In this document: in pieces, positions 9,466 through 18,431 of the stretch | Position numbering within the stretch: the first letter of the stretch is position 1 | Layout: each line of letters opens with the position of its first letter | Assembly (NCBI RefSeq): GCF_947495825.1 | Contig: NZ_CANMAH010000007.1 | Location: forward strand, 140,068-204,067 | From: an uncultured Psychrobacter sp. | Lineage (GTDB): Bacteria > Pseudomonadota > Gammaproteobacteria > Pseudomonadales > Moraxellaceae | DNA length: 64,000 nt | Direction of reading: 5' to 3' | Notes under the pieces: model-generated | The model's input: only the letters and a program-made list of their open reading frames with translations | Databases searched by the model: none | What the model was told of the DNA's origin: nothing | Translations under genes and position numbers: made by a program

Positions 9466-9541
9466 GTGCAGCTGGTATGAATTTTGCGCAGCATCTGTCA
9501 GCGTAGACACAGCAAGCAAGGAAAATTTGTACCAGTTGCAC
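9466..9541. repeat. 76-bp imperfect palindrome, candidate REP/MITE-like element
   Basis: The 22-base arms 9466-9487 and 9520-9541 are reverse complements at 18 of 22 positions (GTGCAGCTGGTA against GTGCAACTGGTA at the outer ends). The interior contains a smaller TGTC/GACA pairing, so the whole unit can fold into one long hairpin. There is no T-run, so it is not an ordinary terminator. It lies between the convergent ychJ-like and yafJ-like genes, a usual place for repeated palindromic units. Confidence 0.5.
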
Positions 9542-9611
9542 GTTGATATGAGCATATCGATCTTATTTCGAACTGACTATATCTGTAGCTGATATTGACG
9601 ATGCGCCAACT

Positions 9612-10520
9612 CTAAACACTCGCCCCTACCGCACGTGCCACTGCAATCCCTTCGTCAATGGTCAAAAACTTACGCTGACTTGGGCTGTCTTTATAAATAA
9701 TCTCACCCTCAGAGAATATCAAGCATTCATTGACCGCCAACTGTTGCCATTTTTCGTTTTCAGTCAATGGCACGGTCACCAAAATCGTCACCTTATCGGT
9801 ATCGGTGGTGACATCGCTAAAGTTAATCGCCAAGTCATCGTCTGCCAGTTTCGCTTCGCCAAATGGCGCTTGGCGGGTGAGATAAAACAATAAGCTGCCG
9901 GCATAAGCCAATTGCCAGCGGCCGTTTGAGATTAGACAATTAAACAAGCCATTGGCCGATAAATAACGGCACTGAGTGGTCAAAAAGTTAAACAGCGTCT
10001 GGTCGTCAGGACGGGTTTTAAAAGTGCTTTTTAAGCGATTGACCAGATAACAAAACGCCATTTCTGAGTCGGTGCTGCCAACAGGTTGGCAGTGCGAGGC
10101 GTTGCCATTGTCTTGCAGACGCTGACAGCGCTTGATAAATTCACTATTCATCTGCCCGTTGTGGGCAAATACCCACTGCTCGCCCCAGACTTCGCGAACG
10201 AAAGGATGGGTATTTGCCAGACAGTTTTGTCCCTGCGTGGCTTTACGAATGTGGGCGATGACATTCATGGCCTTAATCGGGTAGTTGTTGACTAAATCTG
10301 CCACTGGCGACAGATGGCTTGGGCGATTGTCATGAAACAAGCGTAGTCCCGTTGAGTCGTTTGCCGTCTCGCCATTGTTGGTGCAGTCGCTACGTTCAAA
10401 AAAAGCAATACCAAAACCATCCTCATGGCTATCAGTCATACCGCCGCGACGACGAAACCCTGCAAAGCTAAACCCAATATCGGTTGGGGTATTACAGTTC
10501 ATTCCTAAGAGTTGACACAT
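9612..10520 (-). CDS. class II glutamine amidotransferase, YafJ-like
   Basis: The protein begins MCQLLGMN. After removal of Met, Cys2 is the N-terminal nucleophile of class II (Ntn-type) glutamine amidotransferases. Other family marks are GFRRRGG, DGFGIAFFE, AHIRKATQG, VFAHNGQ and STDSEMAFC, in the expected order. At 302 residues it is a stand-alone domain resembling E. coli YafJ, with no synthase partner, so the acceptor substrate is unknown. The start codon immediately follows the stop of the upstream DUF2007 gene, which suggests translational coupling. Confidence 0.85.
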   Translation of the reverse strand: MCQLLGMNCNTPTDIGFSFAGFRRRGGMTDSHEDGFGIAFFERSDCTNNGETANDSTGLRLFHDNRPSHLSPVADLVNNYPIKAMNVIAHIRKATQGQNCLANTHPFVREVWGEQWVFAHNGQMNSEFIKRCQRLQDNGNASHCQPVGSTDSEMAFCYLVNRLKSTFKTRPDDQTLFNFLTTQCRYLSANGLFNCLISNGRWQLAYAGSLLFYLTRQAPFGEAKLADDDLAINFSDVTTDTDKVTILVTVPLTENEKWQQLAVNECLIFSEGEIIYKDSPSQRKFLTIDEGIAVARAVGASV

Positions 10521-10868
10521 TTATGCTTTACCGCCTTTATTACTTTGATTGTCTAAGCTGTTTTTATTTTCTTCGATACCCTGATTGTCTTGTGTCGCTG
10601 TTGTAATACCAAGCTCTGCATCGCTCATATTATCTAGCAAAACTTCGCCAGCAGTGTCGGTATCGATACTGTCCAAGATACGTCTGGCATGGGCCAGCTC
10701 AGTATCTTGTATCCACAGCACAATACCTGAATTCATCCCTGGCATCGCGCTTAGCGGCTGCAAGGACACAGTGATGCCATTATTACGCAGTAGATTGGCA
10801 TGCAGCTCACCTTGCATATTGGTGTCATAGCGTGCCAGCTTATGCCAGTTATCAACTTGATCGGTCAT
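10521..10868 (-). CDS. DUF2007-type small protein
   Basis: This small cytoplasmic protein of 115 residues resembles the DUF2007 'putative signal transducing' family. It opens with WHKLARYDTNMQGELHANLL, followed by a short alpha/beta fold with a GIVLWIQ strand, then an acidic Asn/Gln-rich tail that looks disordered. I choose the ATG at 10868 because GAGGTGACC directly precedes it; a longer frame to 10895 lacks a ribosome binding site. The family name implies signalling, but no function is established. It abuts yafJ with no spacer and so forms an operon with it. Confidence 0.65.
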   Translation of the reverse strand: MTDQVDNWHKLARYDTNMQGELHANLLRNNGITVSLQPLSAMPGMNSGIVLWIQDTELAHARRILDSIDTDTAGEVLLDNMSDAELGITTATQDNQGIEENKNSLDNQSNKGGKA

Positions 10869-10919
10869 AGGGTCACCTCTGTGGTTTGGATGCAAAAAAT
10901 GGTATTGAGCAGAAAAAAC

Positions 10920-12089
10920 TTACGCCAATTGATCGAGCGTATATTCTTTGATGCTCAACTCACGACGATTACGTAAAGTAGCACGTGCTTGCTCAGCGTG
11001 GGTGATATCACTAAATACGCCAATGATTTGCTTGTCGCTCTTATCATTTGATAATACAAATACCGTCTTTTGCGCTTTTTCAACATGCGCCCAATGATAA
11101 GCCGCTAAGCGCTTCATGAGGTCAGGATTTTTGACCATGATGTTGTCGCCAGTCCGACCTTCGGTACGGTTATAGTGAATGACATTAAGACGCAAAAGCC
11201 AAAAAATCACCGCTGCTTTGGCAAGCATAACAGGTAATGCACGCTTTTCATCACGGTTTAGCGTGCGTTTTGACTCATATCCTTCTAAAAACGCTGCCAT
11301 CTTACGACGATCAAAGTGTACCAGCTCGCCTTGCTCAGCATCGCCCCACGTGGTACAAAAATCATTGATGGTAATGGCGATATCCATCACATAGTGCTCG
11401 ACACTCACCTCAGTAAAATCTAATAGACCTGTTAACTTTTCCTGCCCTTTAGTCAAGTCCCATAGCGTATTGTCAGCAAACATATCGAGATGACACAAGC
11501 CTTTTGGCAAGTCGGTCAGGGGTAGGTTTGAGTAAGCTTGCCAAATATCGCGCATGAGCTTGGCTTCATCGCCTGGCATAAACTGCATTTCACGGTCGCG
11601 CACCTCGCTCCACGGATAGAGGGGCACGCCGTAATCTTGTGCAGGTTGTAGCGCTTGCAAAGTCTCATGCAGCATCGCTAACGCCGCGCCGATCTCATGA
11701 CACATCGCAGGCGTGGTCTCTTGCGGATGCGCGCCAGACAAGCACGGCACCAAGGTGATCGCCTTGTCTTCATAATGAATGACATAGCGTTTTTCCGTAT
11801 CATCATTATCATCAGCACCTAATTCTAACAGCGCCAACGGGGCAGCGACTGGCAGCTTGCCATCTAGTTGGTTTAATATCACCGCCATTTTTTCGATGTC
11901 TTCTGGCGGGCGCTCTTCAAACAAGGTAAACACATAAGCGTGCGCGCCATCGACATCGTCTGTCGTTTGAATAAACCAGTTAGAGTTTTTGATGCCTTGG
12001 GTAATCGGAATGGCACGGGCGAACGACACGCCAAAACGTTGGCAAAAGGCGGCAAATTGATCATCAGTTAACTGGGTATAGACGGACAT
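10920..12089 (-). CDS. thrB: homoserine kinase, type II (ThrB, APH fold)
   Basis: It phosphorylates homoserine in threonine synthesis. It belongs to the aminoglycoside-phosphotransferase/choline-kinase fold version used by Pseudomonas and relatives, not the GHMP version of E. coli. Visible marks are the early segment TQGIKNSNWFI, the catalytic loop GLCHLDMFADNTLWD (HxDxxxxN) and the metal-binding GLLDFTEV. At 389 residues it is longer than the roughly 316-residue Pseudomonas enzyme; the extra 55-60 residues are at the C terminus, after about residue 330, and look like a small added domain. No other threonine gene is adjacent. Confidence 0.85.
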   Translation of the reverse strand: MSVYTQLTDDQFAAFCQRFGVSFARAIPITQGIKNSNWFIQTTDDVDGAHAYVFTLFEERPPEDIEKMAVILNQLDGKLPVAAPLALLELGADDNDDTEKRYVIHYEDKAITLVPCLSGAHPQETTPAMCHEIGAALAMLHETLQALQPAQDYGVPLYPWSEVRDREMQFMPGDEAKLMRDIWQAYSNLPLTDLPKGLCHLDMFADNTLWDLTKGQEKLTGLLDFTEVSVEHYVMDIAITINDFCTTWGDAEQGELVHFDRRKMAAFLEGYESKRTLNRDEKRALPVMLAKAAVIFWLLRLNVIHYNRTEGRTGDNIMVKNPDLMKRLAAYHWAHVEKAQKTVFVLSNDKSDKQIIGVFSDITHAEQARATLRNRRELSIKEYTLDQLA

Positions 12090-12277
12090 GACATCTCACT
12101 TTGGCAATTGGATAAGAAGATAAATAGAATAAATCTGGACGCTAATGACAATAATCGTCCCGCGCATCAGCAAACCATCATAAAAAGCATAATAATCTTG
12201 TGAAAACCTGCCTGATATGGCAGCGATTTTGCTAGACTAGCGCTTATGGTTGAATTGATTATAAGGTGAAAGACCCT

Positions 12278-13060
12278 ATGTTAGCAAAGCGTATCATTCC
12301 TTGTTTGGACGTGGACAATGGCCGCGTGGTCAAAGGCGTACAGTTTGTCGATATTAAAGACGCTGGCGACCCTGTCGAAGTGGCGCAGCGCTACAACGAA
12401 CAAGGCGCTGATGAGATTACTTTTTTGGATATTACTGCCACCAGCGATGAGCGTGATACCACTTATCATACTGTCGAGCGTATGGCGGAGACGGTGTTTG
12501 TCCCCTTAACTGTTGGCGGCGGCGTGCGCAAAATTGCTGATATTCGTAACCTGCTCAATGCTGGCGCGGACAAGGTGGCGATTAACTCAGCAGCAGTTTT
12601 CACGCCTGAGTTCGTCGGAGAGGCGGCGCAAAAATTTGGCAATCAATGTATCGTCGTCGCTATCGATGCCAAACGTGTGGCTGATATAGAGGTGGACGGC
12701 ATCCTCACCCCGCGCTGGGAGATTTTTACCCATGGCGGGCGCAAACCGACTGGCATTGATGCTGTCGCTTGGGCAAGCAAGATGGCCGATCTGGGTGCTG
12801 GCGAGTTACTCGTTACTTCGATGGACGGTGACGGCACCAAAAAAGGCTATGATTTGGCGCTGATGCGTGAGATTACCCGCCGCGTTAATATCCCCGTTAT
12901 TGCTTCAGGCGGCGTGGGTAACCTGCAACATTTGGCCGAAGGCGTCCTAGAAGGCGGCGTCGATGCGGTGCTGGCTGCCAGTATCTTTCACTTTGGCGAA
13001 TACACCGTATCGGAGGCCAAAGCCTATATGGCAGCACAAGGCATATCCATGCGCCTGTAA
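12278..13060 (+). CDS. hisF: imidazole glycerol phosphate synthase subunit HisF
   Basis: HisF is the cyclase subunit that joins PRFAR with ammonia from HisH to give imidazole glycerol phosphate and AICAR, in histidine synthesis. The TIM barrel starts [20 protein letters not shown]. The two catalytic aspartates are in CLDVD and VVAIDAK, and the phosphate loops GGGVRK and ASGGVG are present. Length of 260 residues fits. The ATG at 12278 is chosen because AAGGTGA lies eight bases before it; a GTG at 12266 inside that site would add four residues. No other his gene is next to it, so the pathway is scattered. Confidence 0.95.
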   Translation: MLAKRIIPCLDVDNGRVVKGVQFVDIKDAGDPVEVAQRYNEQGADEITFLDITATSDERDTTYHTVERMAETVFVPLTVGGGVRKIADIRNLLNAGADKVAINSAAVFTPEFVGEAAQKFGNQCIVVAIDAKRVADIEVDGILTPRWEIFTHGGRKPTGIDAVAWASKMADLGAGELLVTSMDGDGTKKGYDLALMREITRRVNIPVIASGGVGNLQHLAEGVLEGGVDAVLAASIFHFGEYTVSEAKAYMAAQGISMRL

Positions 13061-13083
13061 TACGCTTGTAAAATACAAACGCC

Positions 13084-13114
13084 TTGACAAAAAATGTTAT
13101 CATAGCGCTACTTA
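13084..13114 (+). promoter_or_regulatory. possible sigma-70 promoter upstream of ribH
   Basis: A consensus TTGACA sits at 13084-13089 with a loose TACTTA-like -10 about 19 bases later. The spacing is long, so this is tentative. There is no FMN riboswitch in the short leader. Confidence 0.3.
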
Positions 13115-13201
13115 TTTATTTTTGTCAGTTAACTATTGAAAACAATCGAGATTTTATACAAAAATTTTGCTTAAAATGCTACTTACTCAAAGGATTCTCT
13201 T

Positions 13202-13732
13202 ATGTCAAACTTACAGCAGCAGCGCAATGACATCACCCATATCGATGGCAACTTACACCAAAACGAAGAGGCCCGTATCGGTATCGTCGTTGGCCGTTTT
13301 AATGGGTTTGTCGTTGAGTCATTAGTCGACGGTGCTATCGATGCCCTACTACGTCATGGCGTATTGGGCAGCAACATCACTGTGATTCGTGTACCAGGTG
13401 CCTTTGAGCTACCCCTTGTCGCCCAGCGTGCCGCTGAGTCTGATCGTTTTGATGCCATCATTGCGCTAGGCGCGATCATCCGTGGTAGCACGCCACATTT
13501 TGACTTTGTCGCTAGCGAGTCTGCAAAGGGTCTTAGCAGCGTTGCGATTGATTATAATATCCCTGTCGCCAACGGCGTCATCACCACCGATAGTATTGAG
13601 CAGGCGATTGAGCGCTCGGGCACCAAAGCGGGTAACAAAGGCTCGGAAGCAGCGATGGTGGTGCTTGAGATGCTAGCGGTTTTATCACAATTAGATGTTG
13701 ATGATGACTATGATAGTAGTGATGACGCTTAA
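13202..13732 (+). CDS. ribH: 6,7-dimethyl-8-ribityllumazine synthase
   Basis: It condenses the ribulose-phosphate-derived butanone phosphate with the ribitylamino-uracil in the penultimate riboflavin step. The lumazine synthase core is clear: [19 protein letters not shown], the substrate loop [12 protein letters not shown], and [19 protein letters not shown], whose histidine is the proton donor. The 176-residue length includes a poorly conserved N-terminal 20 residues and an acidic Asp-rich tail. In many bacteria ribH is followed by nusB, thiL and pgpA, and that order is kept here after a 344-base gap. Confidence 0.95.
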   Translation: MSNLQQQRNDITHIDGNLHQNEEARIGIVVGRFNGFVVESLVDGAIDALLRHGVLGSNITVIRVPGAFELPLVAQRAAESDRFDAIIALGAIIRGSTPHFDFVASESAKGLSSVAIDYNIPVANGVITTDSIEQAIERSGTKAGNKGSEAAMVVLEMLAVLSQLDVDDDYDSSDDA

Positions 13733-13760
13733 GCTTTTTTAAAAAGCCATCACTTTATTT
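13719..13760 (+). terminator. possible terminator overlapping the ribH stop
   Basis: GTGATG at 13719-13724 pairs with CATCAC at 13748-13753, followed by TTTATTTT. The stem begins inside the coding region and encloses an inner AGCTTTTT/AAAAAGC pairing. Confidence 0.35.
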
Positions 13761-14076
13761 TGATACAAGCGTTATTTACTTTATTTGTGTAGGCTGGGTT
13801 ATCACTATTAACCCAGCGCAAGCTATAATGCTCAAAACGACAATGCTAGAAAAATAGTACTAAAAACGACAATCAGCTTAAATGCTGGGACAAAACCCTA
13901 GCGCATGGCTGTTTATACGGTACTGAGAACCGTACAGAGAATCACATTTTTTAACAGCGTTTATTTTGTTGTTTCGAACATAACTCAATTTATTGCTAAA
14001 AACTCGACTGGCATCGCCCGCCAGCCGATTACTATTTAACATTTTTATGCTCTTTAAACCTAGGTATTGACCCCCT
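13733..14076. other. ribH-nusB intergenic region with a hairpin
   Basis: This 344-base spacer has a 9-bp perfect hairpin (GCTGGGTTA at 13793-13801, TAACCCAGC at 13809-13817) with a 7-base loop and no following T-run. The remainder shows no gene or riboswitch that I recognise. It must supply the promoter for nusB-thiL-pgpA if ribH transcription stops at the preceding hairpin. Confidence 0.4.
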
Positions 14077-15024
14077 ATGACTGACCAACTCAAGCGCGCC
14101 ATTAACGCTGCAAAAACCGCACAAGCCAATGACGAACAAGCTGAAGCGACTCGTATCGCAAGCAGCAGTGCTGGTGAGCAAACCTTTGATATGAGTGAGT
14201 CTTCTTATAAGACCAGCCATACCGCTGTGCGCAAAGCCAGACGTTTTGCCATGCAAGGCCTATACGAATGGCTGGTCACCGACCGCCGTTTCGATATAGA
14301 CGGCAAGCTTGGCTGGAAGGACAATGCGCCGCACGATATCGCTGCCCGTACCCGTGCGACCAACGCCATGCATACCGTCCATATTGGCTACTATCATGAA
14401 ATGATGCGTGATATTCCAGAGCAAATCGAAGCGCTAGATGCGCTTATTAGTCAGCATCTCGATCGCGGCATCGACAAATTAGATACCGTTGAGCATGCTA
14501 TTTTATTGATTGGTGCTTATGAGCTACAACACCGCTTAGAGATTCCATATAAAGTGGTATTGGATGAAGCGATGAAGCTTAACAATCATTTTGGTGCTAC
14601 TGACGCGCATAAGCTGATTAATGCGGTACTTGATAAAATGGCTACCGAGCTACGTGCCATCGAAGTGCAAGCAGACAGCAAAGCCAGTCGTCGCCCTTCT
14701 CAAACAGCAGACCAATCAGATAAGCCAAAAGCACAGAGCATCGATAGCAATAAAGACGCGGCGCAAACTGCTACGGATGACACGCCAACAGCGTCAAGCA
14801 AACCGCGTATCAGCGCCAATAATGCCACTGTCAAACGTGAGCGTTCTAATAAAGCTCGAGCAAATATTAATGAGTTTAATACCAGCAAAAAGCAGCGTAT
14901 GGAACAAAGCAGCGCGCAAACACATGACGATACTGAAAGCAAGCCTGTAGCAGGCAGTACCTCAGCCGATGTTGGGCTACATGACTCAAACCTTGTCAAT
15001 CCAGACGAAAAAAGTAAAGATTAG
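14077..15024 (+). CDS. nusB: transcription antitermination factor NusB with long extensions
   Basis: NusB pairs with NusE (ribosomal protein S10) on boxA RNA to support rRNA antitermination. The helical NusB core runs from about residue 45 to 195: it begins with [13 protein letters not shown] and later has [16 protein letters not shown] and [30 protein letters not shown]. coli NusB is 139 residues; this protein has 315. The surplus is an N-terminal Ala-rich segment of about 45 residues and a C-terminal tail of about 115 residues rich in Ser, Lys, Asp and Thr that looks disordered. The stop is two bases before the thiL start, so expression is coupled. Confidence 0.9.
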   Translation: MTDQLKRAINAAKTAQANDEQAEATRIASSSAGEQTFDMSESSYKTSHTAVRKARRFAMQGLYEWLVTDRRFDIDGKLGWKDNAPHDIAARTRATNAMHTVHIGYYHEMMRDIPEQIEALDALISQHLDRGIDKLDTVEHAILLIGAYELQHRLEIPYKVVLDEAMKLNNHFGATDAHKLINAVLDKMATELRAIEVQADSKASRRPSQTADQSDKPKAQSIDSNKDAAQTATDDTPTASSKPRISANNATVKRERSNKARANINEFNTSKKQRMEQSSAQTHDDTESKPVAGSTSADVGLHDSNLVNPDEKSKD

Positions 15025-15026
15025 CC

Positions 15027-16055
15027 ATGAATGAATTTGAGCTGATTGAGCGCATATTTACTCAGATGCAGGCGGCCCAACCTTTATCTGATGATGTCGA
15101 AAAAGGCATTGGCGATGATGCAGCGGTAATGGCATTGCCCGCAGGCGCGCGCTTGGTCAGCTGTATCGATACCTTGGTACAAGGTCGGCACTTTAGTGCT
15201 GATTGGAGCCAAGTTAACGAGTTAGCTTTTCAAATTGGTTATAAAGCAGTGGCTGTCAATGTCTCAGATATCGCTGCGATGGGTGCGACGCCGCACAGTA
15301 TGTTACTGGCATTGGCATTGCCTGAGCGCTTGGCAACTGAAACGTGGCTCACAAACTTTTCTAAGGGCTTATTTCATGCCTGCCAGCTGTTTGGCGTGAC
15401 ACTTATCGGTGGTGATACTACGCGCAGCGATAACTTAGTGCTAAGCGTTAGCGCGCAAGGGGTCTTGCCCGCCGATATGCCAGCCGTCTATCGCTCAGGC
15501 GCTAGCGTCGGTGACAAAGTCTATGTATCAGGGACTCTTGGTGATGCCGCGTATGCGCTGCAGCATCCTGATAGCAGCCAAGGTCTAGAGCTTGCCCACC
15601 GTTTGCACATGCCCACGCCGCGTATCACTTTAGGTGCGGCGCTGGCACAGATTGGTGCAACGGCGATGATTGATATCTCAGATGGCCTATACCAAGATCT
15701 TGGCCACATCTGCGAGCAAAGCTCGGTTGGTATGCGTATTAATTTAGAGCAACTACCGAACAGCCAAGCGTTAGCAAGCGTGGATTTGTCTGAACGCTTA
15801 CTATGCCAGCTGGCAGGCGGTGACGACTATGAGCTGGCCTTTACTTTGCCCGCTGATATTATGCCGCCTATTGATAGCAGCAACACACCTGTGATCTGTA
15901 TTGGTGAGGTGATACCCGCTGAAGACGCGAGGAGAGAAACCTCCATAAACCTGCGTCCCAAGCTGTTTTATCAAGGACAGCCAGTCACGCCTACGCACCC
16001 TGCCCCCTTTACTACCTGGCCTACTCTTACTGGTTACCAACATTTTACAGGTTAA
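15027..16055 (+). CDS. thiL: thiamine-monophosphate kinase
   Basis: ThiL phosphorylates thiamine monophosphate to the active pyrophosphate cofactor. It is an AIR-synthase-fold protein. The acidic GIGDDAAVM motif near residue 30 and the later GGDTTRS and AMIDISDGLYQDL stretches bind the Mg-nucleotide, and GGDDYELAFT is conserved near the C-terminal third. At 342 residues it is of normal length. It lies between nusB (2-base gap) and pgpA (3-base gap), the standard gammaproteobacterial arrangement. No TPP riboswitch is seen. Confidence 0.95.
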   Translation: MNEFELIERIFTQMQAAQPLSDDVEKGIGDDAAVMALPAGARLVSCIDTLVQGRHFSADWSQVNELAFQIGYKAVAVNVSDIAAMGATPHSMLLALALPERLATETWLTNFSKGLFHACQLFGVTLIGGDTTRSDNLVLSVSAQGVLPADMPAVYRSGASVGDKVYVSGTLGDAAYALQHPDSSQGLELAHRLHMPTPRITLGAALAQIGATAMIDISDGLYQDLGHICEQSSVGMRINLEQLPNSQALASVDLSERLLCQLAGGDDYELAFTLPADIMPPIDSSNTPVICIGEVIPAEDARRETSINLRPKLFYQGQPVTPTHPAPFTTWPTLTGYQHFTG

Positions 16056-16058
16056 TCC

Positions 16059-16640
16059 ATGACCGATCATGACCTATCTAAGCCCAATATTCGTAAAGCA
16101 AACGACTGCCCACCGCTACCAACAAATGCCAGCATGCTTGATCGTGTGGTTTATTGGCTTGGTATTGGTCTCGGCAGTGGCCTGCCGCGCCGCGCTCCAG
16201 GCACTTGGGGGACGGTTGGTGGATTAATCGTTGCGATACCGCTCATGAGCTTAGGCTTTTTACCGTTTTTGATAATCACTATATTGTCTTGTGTCGTTGG
16301 TAATTCAATATGCGGCAGAACCTCTACCCTAATGGGCGGTCACGACAACCCACATATTGTTTGGGACGAATGGGCGGGTATGTGGATTACTCTGTTGCCT
16401 TTTTCTTATACAGGTATTACTGTTGCAAATTTCTGGCAAGATATTTCACAAAGCTTGTCTATCATTGCGCTTGTCATTGCATTTGTACTTTTTCGCTTCT
16501 TTGATATTATTAAACCACCACCAATCGGTTGGGCAGATAAAAAGGTATCAGGCGGTTTTGGTATCATGCTTGATGACATTATCGCTGGGATTATGGCTGC
16601 AGCTGTATGGGTGATCGTAATGCTTGGCATGCTGATATAA
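16059..16640 (+). CDS. pgpA: phosphatidylglycerophosphatase A
   Basis: PgpA removes the phosphate from phosphatidylglycerophosphate to form phosphatidylglycerol at the inner membrane. The family motifs are GLGSGLPRRAPGTWGT, then HDNPHIVWDEWAGMW with its acidic residues, and FDIIKPPPIGWADKKVSGGFGIMLDDIIAG near the C terminus. Several hydrophobic helices lie between. The first 25 residues are hydrophilic and slightly longer than usual. It is the last gene of the nusB-thiL-pgpA operon. Confidence 0.95.
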   Translation: MTDHDLSKPNIRKANDCPPLPTNASMLDRVVYWLGIGLGSGLPRRAPGTWGTVGGLIVAIPLMSLGFLPFLIITILSCVVGNSICGRTSTLMGGHDNPHIVWDEWAGMWITLLPFSYTGITVANFWQDISQSLSIIALVIAFVLFRFFDIIKPPPIGWADKKVSGGFGIMLDDIIAGIMAAAVWVIVMLGMLI

Positions 16641-16753
16641 ACAGCTGCTCATTAAACGCACGATGTTACAAACTACCTCATTACTATAAACTTAACGATA
16701 ACAAAGCGTTGTAATATTCACTTAAATGAATATGTTTTTCTCGACAATTGCGT

Positions 16754-16759
16754 TATAAT
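16754..16759 (+). promoter_or_regulatory. -10 element of the likely glmU promoter
   Basis: A perfect TATAAT lies 36 bases before the glmU start codon. The matching -35 region (around 16731-16736, TATGTT) is weak. Confidence 0.4.
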
Positions 16760-16795
16760 CCTATCATATTCTGTTACACCTATTATAGAGTACTT

Positions 16796-18178
16796 ATGAC
16801 AAATTCCCTTTCTGTGATTATCCTTGCTGCCGGAAAAGGCACGCGTATGCAGTCTGCTAAGCCAAAAGTTTTGCAGACATTAGCAGGCAAACCTTTATTA
16901 GGACACGTCCTAGATACTTGTGATGAGCTGTCTGCTACTAAGACTATTGTGGTTTATGGTTTTGGCGGCGACCAAGTACAAACAGCAATGGACAGTCAAT
17001 ACGCGCATCTACCAATTACGTGGGTTGCGCAGACGGAGCAGCTAGGGACAGGTCATGCTGTTAAAGTTGCTTTAGAGCAACTACCAAAAGACGGTCAAAG
17101 CCTTATTTTATATGGTGATGTGCCATTGGTAAGCTGTCAGACTTTAACGACCCTACAAACGGCGAACACTAATGGCATGTCGATGTTGACTTTGACAGTA
17201 GACAATCCATTTGGTTTAGGTCGTATTAAGCGTGATGCTGCAGGGAAGGTTGAAGCCATCGTTGAGCAAAAAGACGCTAGTACCGATGAACAAAATATAA
17301 AAGAGATTAACAGTGGCATTTATTGCGTTGATAATGCGCTGCTTCATAAATATTTGCCTGAATTATCAAATGATAATGCGCAACAAGAATACTATTTGAC
17401 CGATATCGTCAAAATGGCGGTTGCTGATGGTGTGACGATTGCCGCAATCGAGCCTGAACATACGTTTGAGATTGAGGGGGTTAACAACCGTCAACAATTA
17501 GCCAGCTTAGAGCGTACGTGGCAAGAAAAGTTAGTCGCTGACCTGCAAGAAGCAGGTGTACAGTTTGCTGATCCAACTCGCGTCGATATACGTGGTACGC
17601 TAAGCGTAGGTCAAGACGTATTCGTCGATGTCGGTGTGGTATTCGAGGGCGACTGTACTTTGGGTGACAATGTATACATCGAAGCTGGTTGTGTTATCAA
17701 AAATACCCAGATTGGCAATGCTTGTCATATCAAACCGTACTGCGTACTTGATCGCGCTGAAGTCGGTGCTGGTGTCGATGTTGGGCCTTTTGCAAACTTA
17801 CGTCCTGACACCGTATTATCTGACAACAGTAAAGTTGGTAACTTTGTTGAGATTAAAAAGTCGACTATCGGTCATGGTAGTAAAGTCAATCATTTAAGTT
17901 ATGTTGGTGACGCGACCGTCGGCACAAGTGTCAATATCGGCGCTGGGGTCATTACCTGTAACTATGATGGCGTGAATAAGTCGCAAACTATTATTGAAGA
18001 TAACGCTTTCGTTGGCTCTAATGTGAGCTTGGTCGCTCCAGTAACGGTCGGCGATACTGCTGTGGTTGCGGCAGGATCTGTAATTACAGAGAATGTCGAT
18101 AGTAATGCTTTGGCTTTAGGCCGTGCTCGTCAGGTACAAAAAGCAGATTTTAAACGTCCAACTAAAAAGTCGAAATAG
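16796..18178 (+). CDS. glmU: bifunctional GlmU (GlcNAc-1-P uridyltransferase / GlcN-1-P acetyltransferase)
   Basis: GlmU makes UDP-GlcNAc, the precursor of peptidoglycan and lipopolysaccharide, in two steps. The N-terminal nucleotidyltransferase domain has LAAGKGTRM (residues 10-18), the KPKVL motif after it, then GTGHAV and YGDVPLV. From about residue 230 onward a left-handed beta-helix of hexapeptide repeats forms the acetyltransferase, with GAGVITCNYDGVNK near the catalytic site. I place the start at 16796 (MTNSLSV), since 16 extra residues from an upstream ATG overlap the -10 element. Total length is 460, as usual. glmS follows, so the two consecutive hexosamine steps are side by side. 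Confidence 0.95.
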   Translation: MTNSLSVIILAAGKGTRMQSAKPKVLQTLAGKPLLGHVLDTCDELSATKTIVVYGFGGDQVQTAMDSQYAHLPITWVAQTEQLGTGHAVKVALEQLPKDGQSLILYGDVPLVSCQTLTTLQTANTNGMSMLTLTVDNPFGLGRIKRDAAGKVEAIVEQKDASTDEQNIKEINSGIYCVDNALLHKYLPELSNDNAQQEYYLTDIVKMAVADGVTIAAIEPEHTFEIEGVNNRQQLASLERTWQEKLVADLQEAGVQFADPTRVDIRGTLSVGQDVFVDVGVVFEGDCTLGDNVYIEAGCVIKNTQIGNACHIKPYCVLDRAEVGAGVDVGPFANLRPDTVLSDNSKVGNFVEIKKSTIGHGSKVNHLSYVGDATVGTSVNIGAGVITCNYDGVNKSQTIIEDNAFVGSNVSLVAPVTVGDTAVVAAGSVITENVDSNALALGRARQVQKADFKRPTKKSK

Positions 18179-18251
18179 TTAATTACGAAATAAACAACTA
18201 ATAGTAGTGGGATTAAAGTTAAGCCCTTAGTACTCAGATTTTGATTCACTT

Positions 18252-18281
18252 AAGCAGCATGGCAATTTTGTGGTGCTGCTT
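18252..18281 (+). other. hairpin between glmU and glmS
   Basis: AAGCAGCA (18252-18259) pairs with TGCTGCTT (18274-18281) around a 14-base loop. Only AATAAT follows, so it is a weak terminator or an mRNA-stabilising structure. The glmU-glmS spacer is 253 bases and shows no other feature. Confidence 0.35.
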
Positions 18282-18431
18282 AATAATATGGCTTATATGC
18301 TAAATCATTTGTGAATACTTAGAAAGCGTTCACAAACTACTGTGTTATATACACTATTTTAAATTTAATCTTATTTATACTTTATTTGTTCAACATCAAA
18401 CATCATTATAAATCTAACTTAAGGAATAGCT

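Noticed and set aside
13061..13201. FMN riboswitch before ribH
   Set aside because: The leader is only about 140 bases and lacks the conserved RFN core sequences.
16641..16795. TPP or other riboswitch near thiL/pgpA/glmU
   Set aside because: No conserved riboswitch core was visible; only a TATAAT element was seen.
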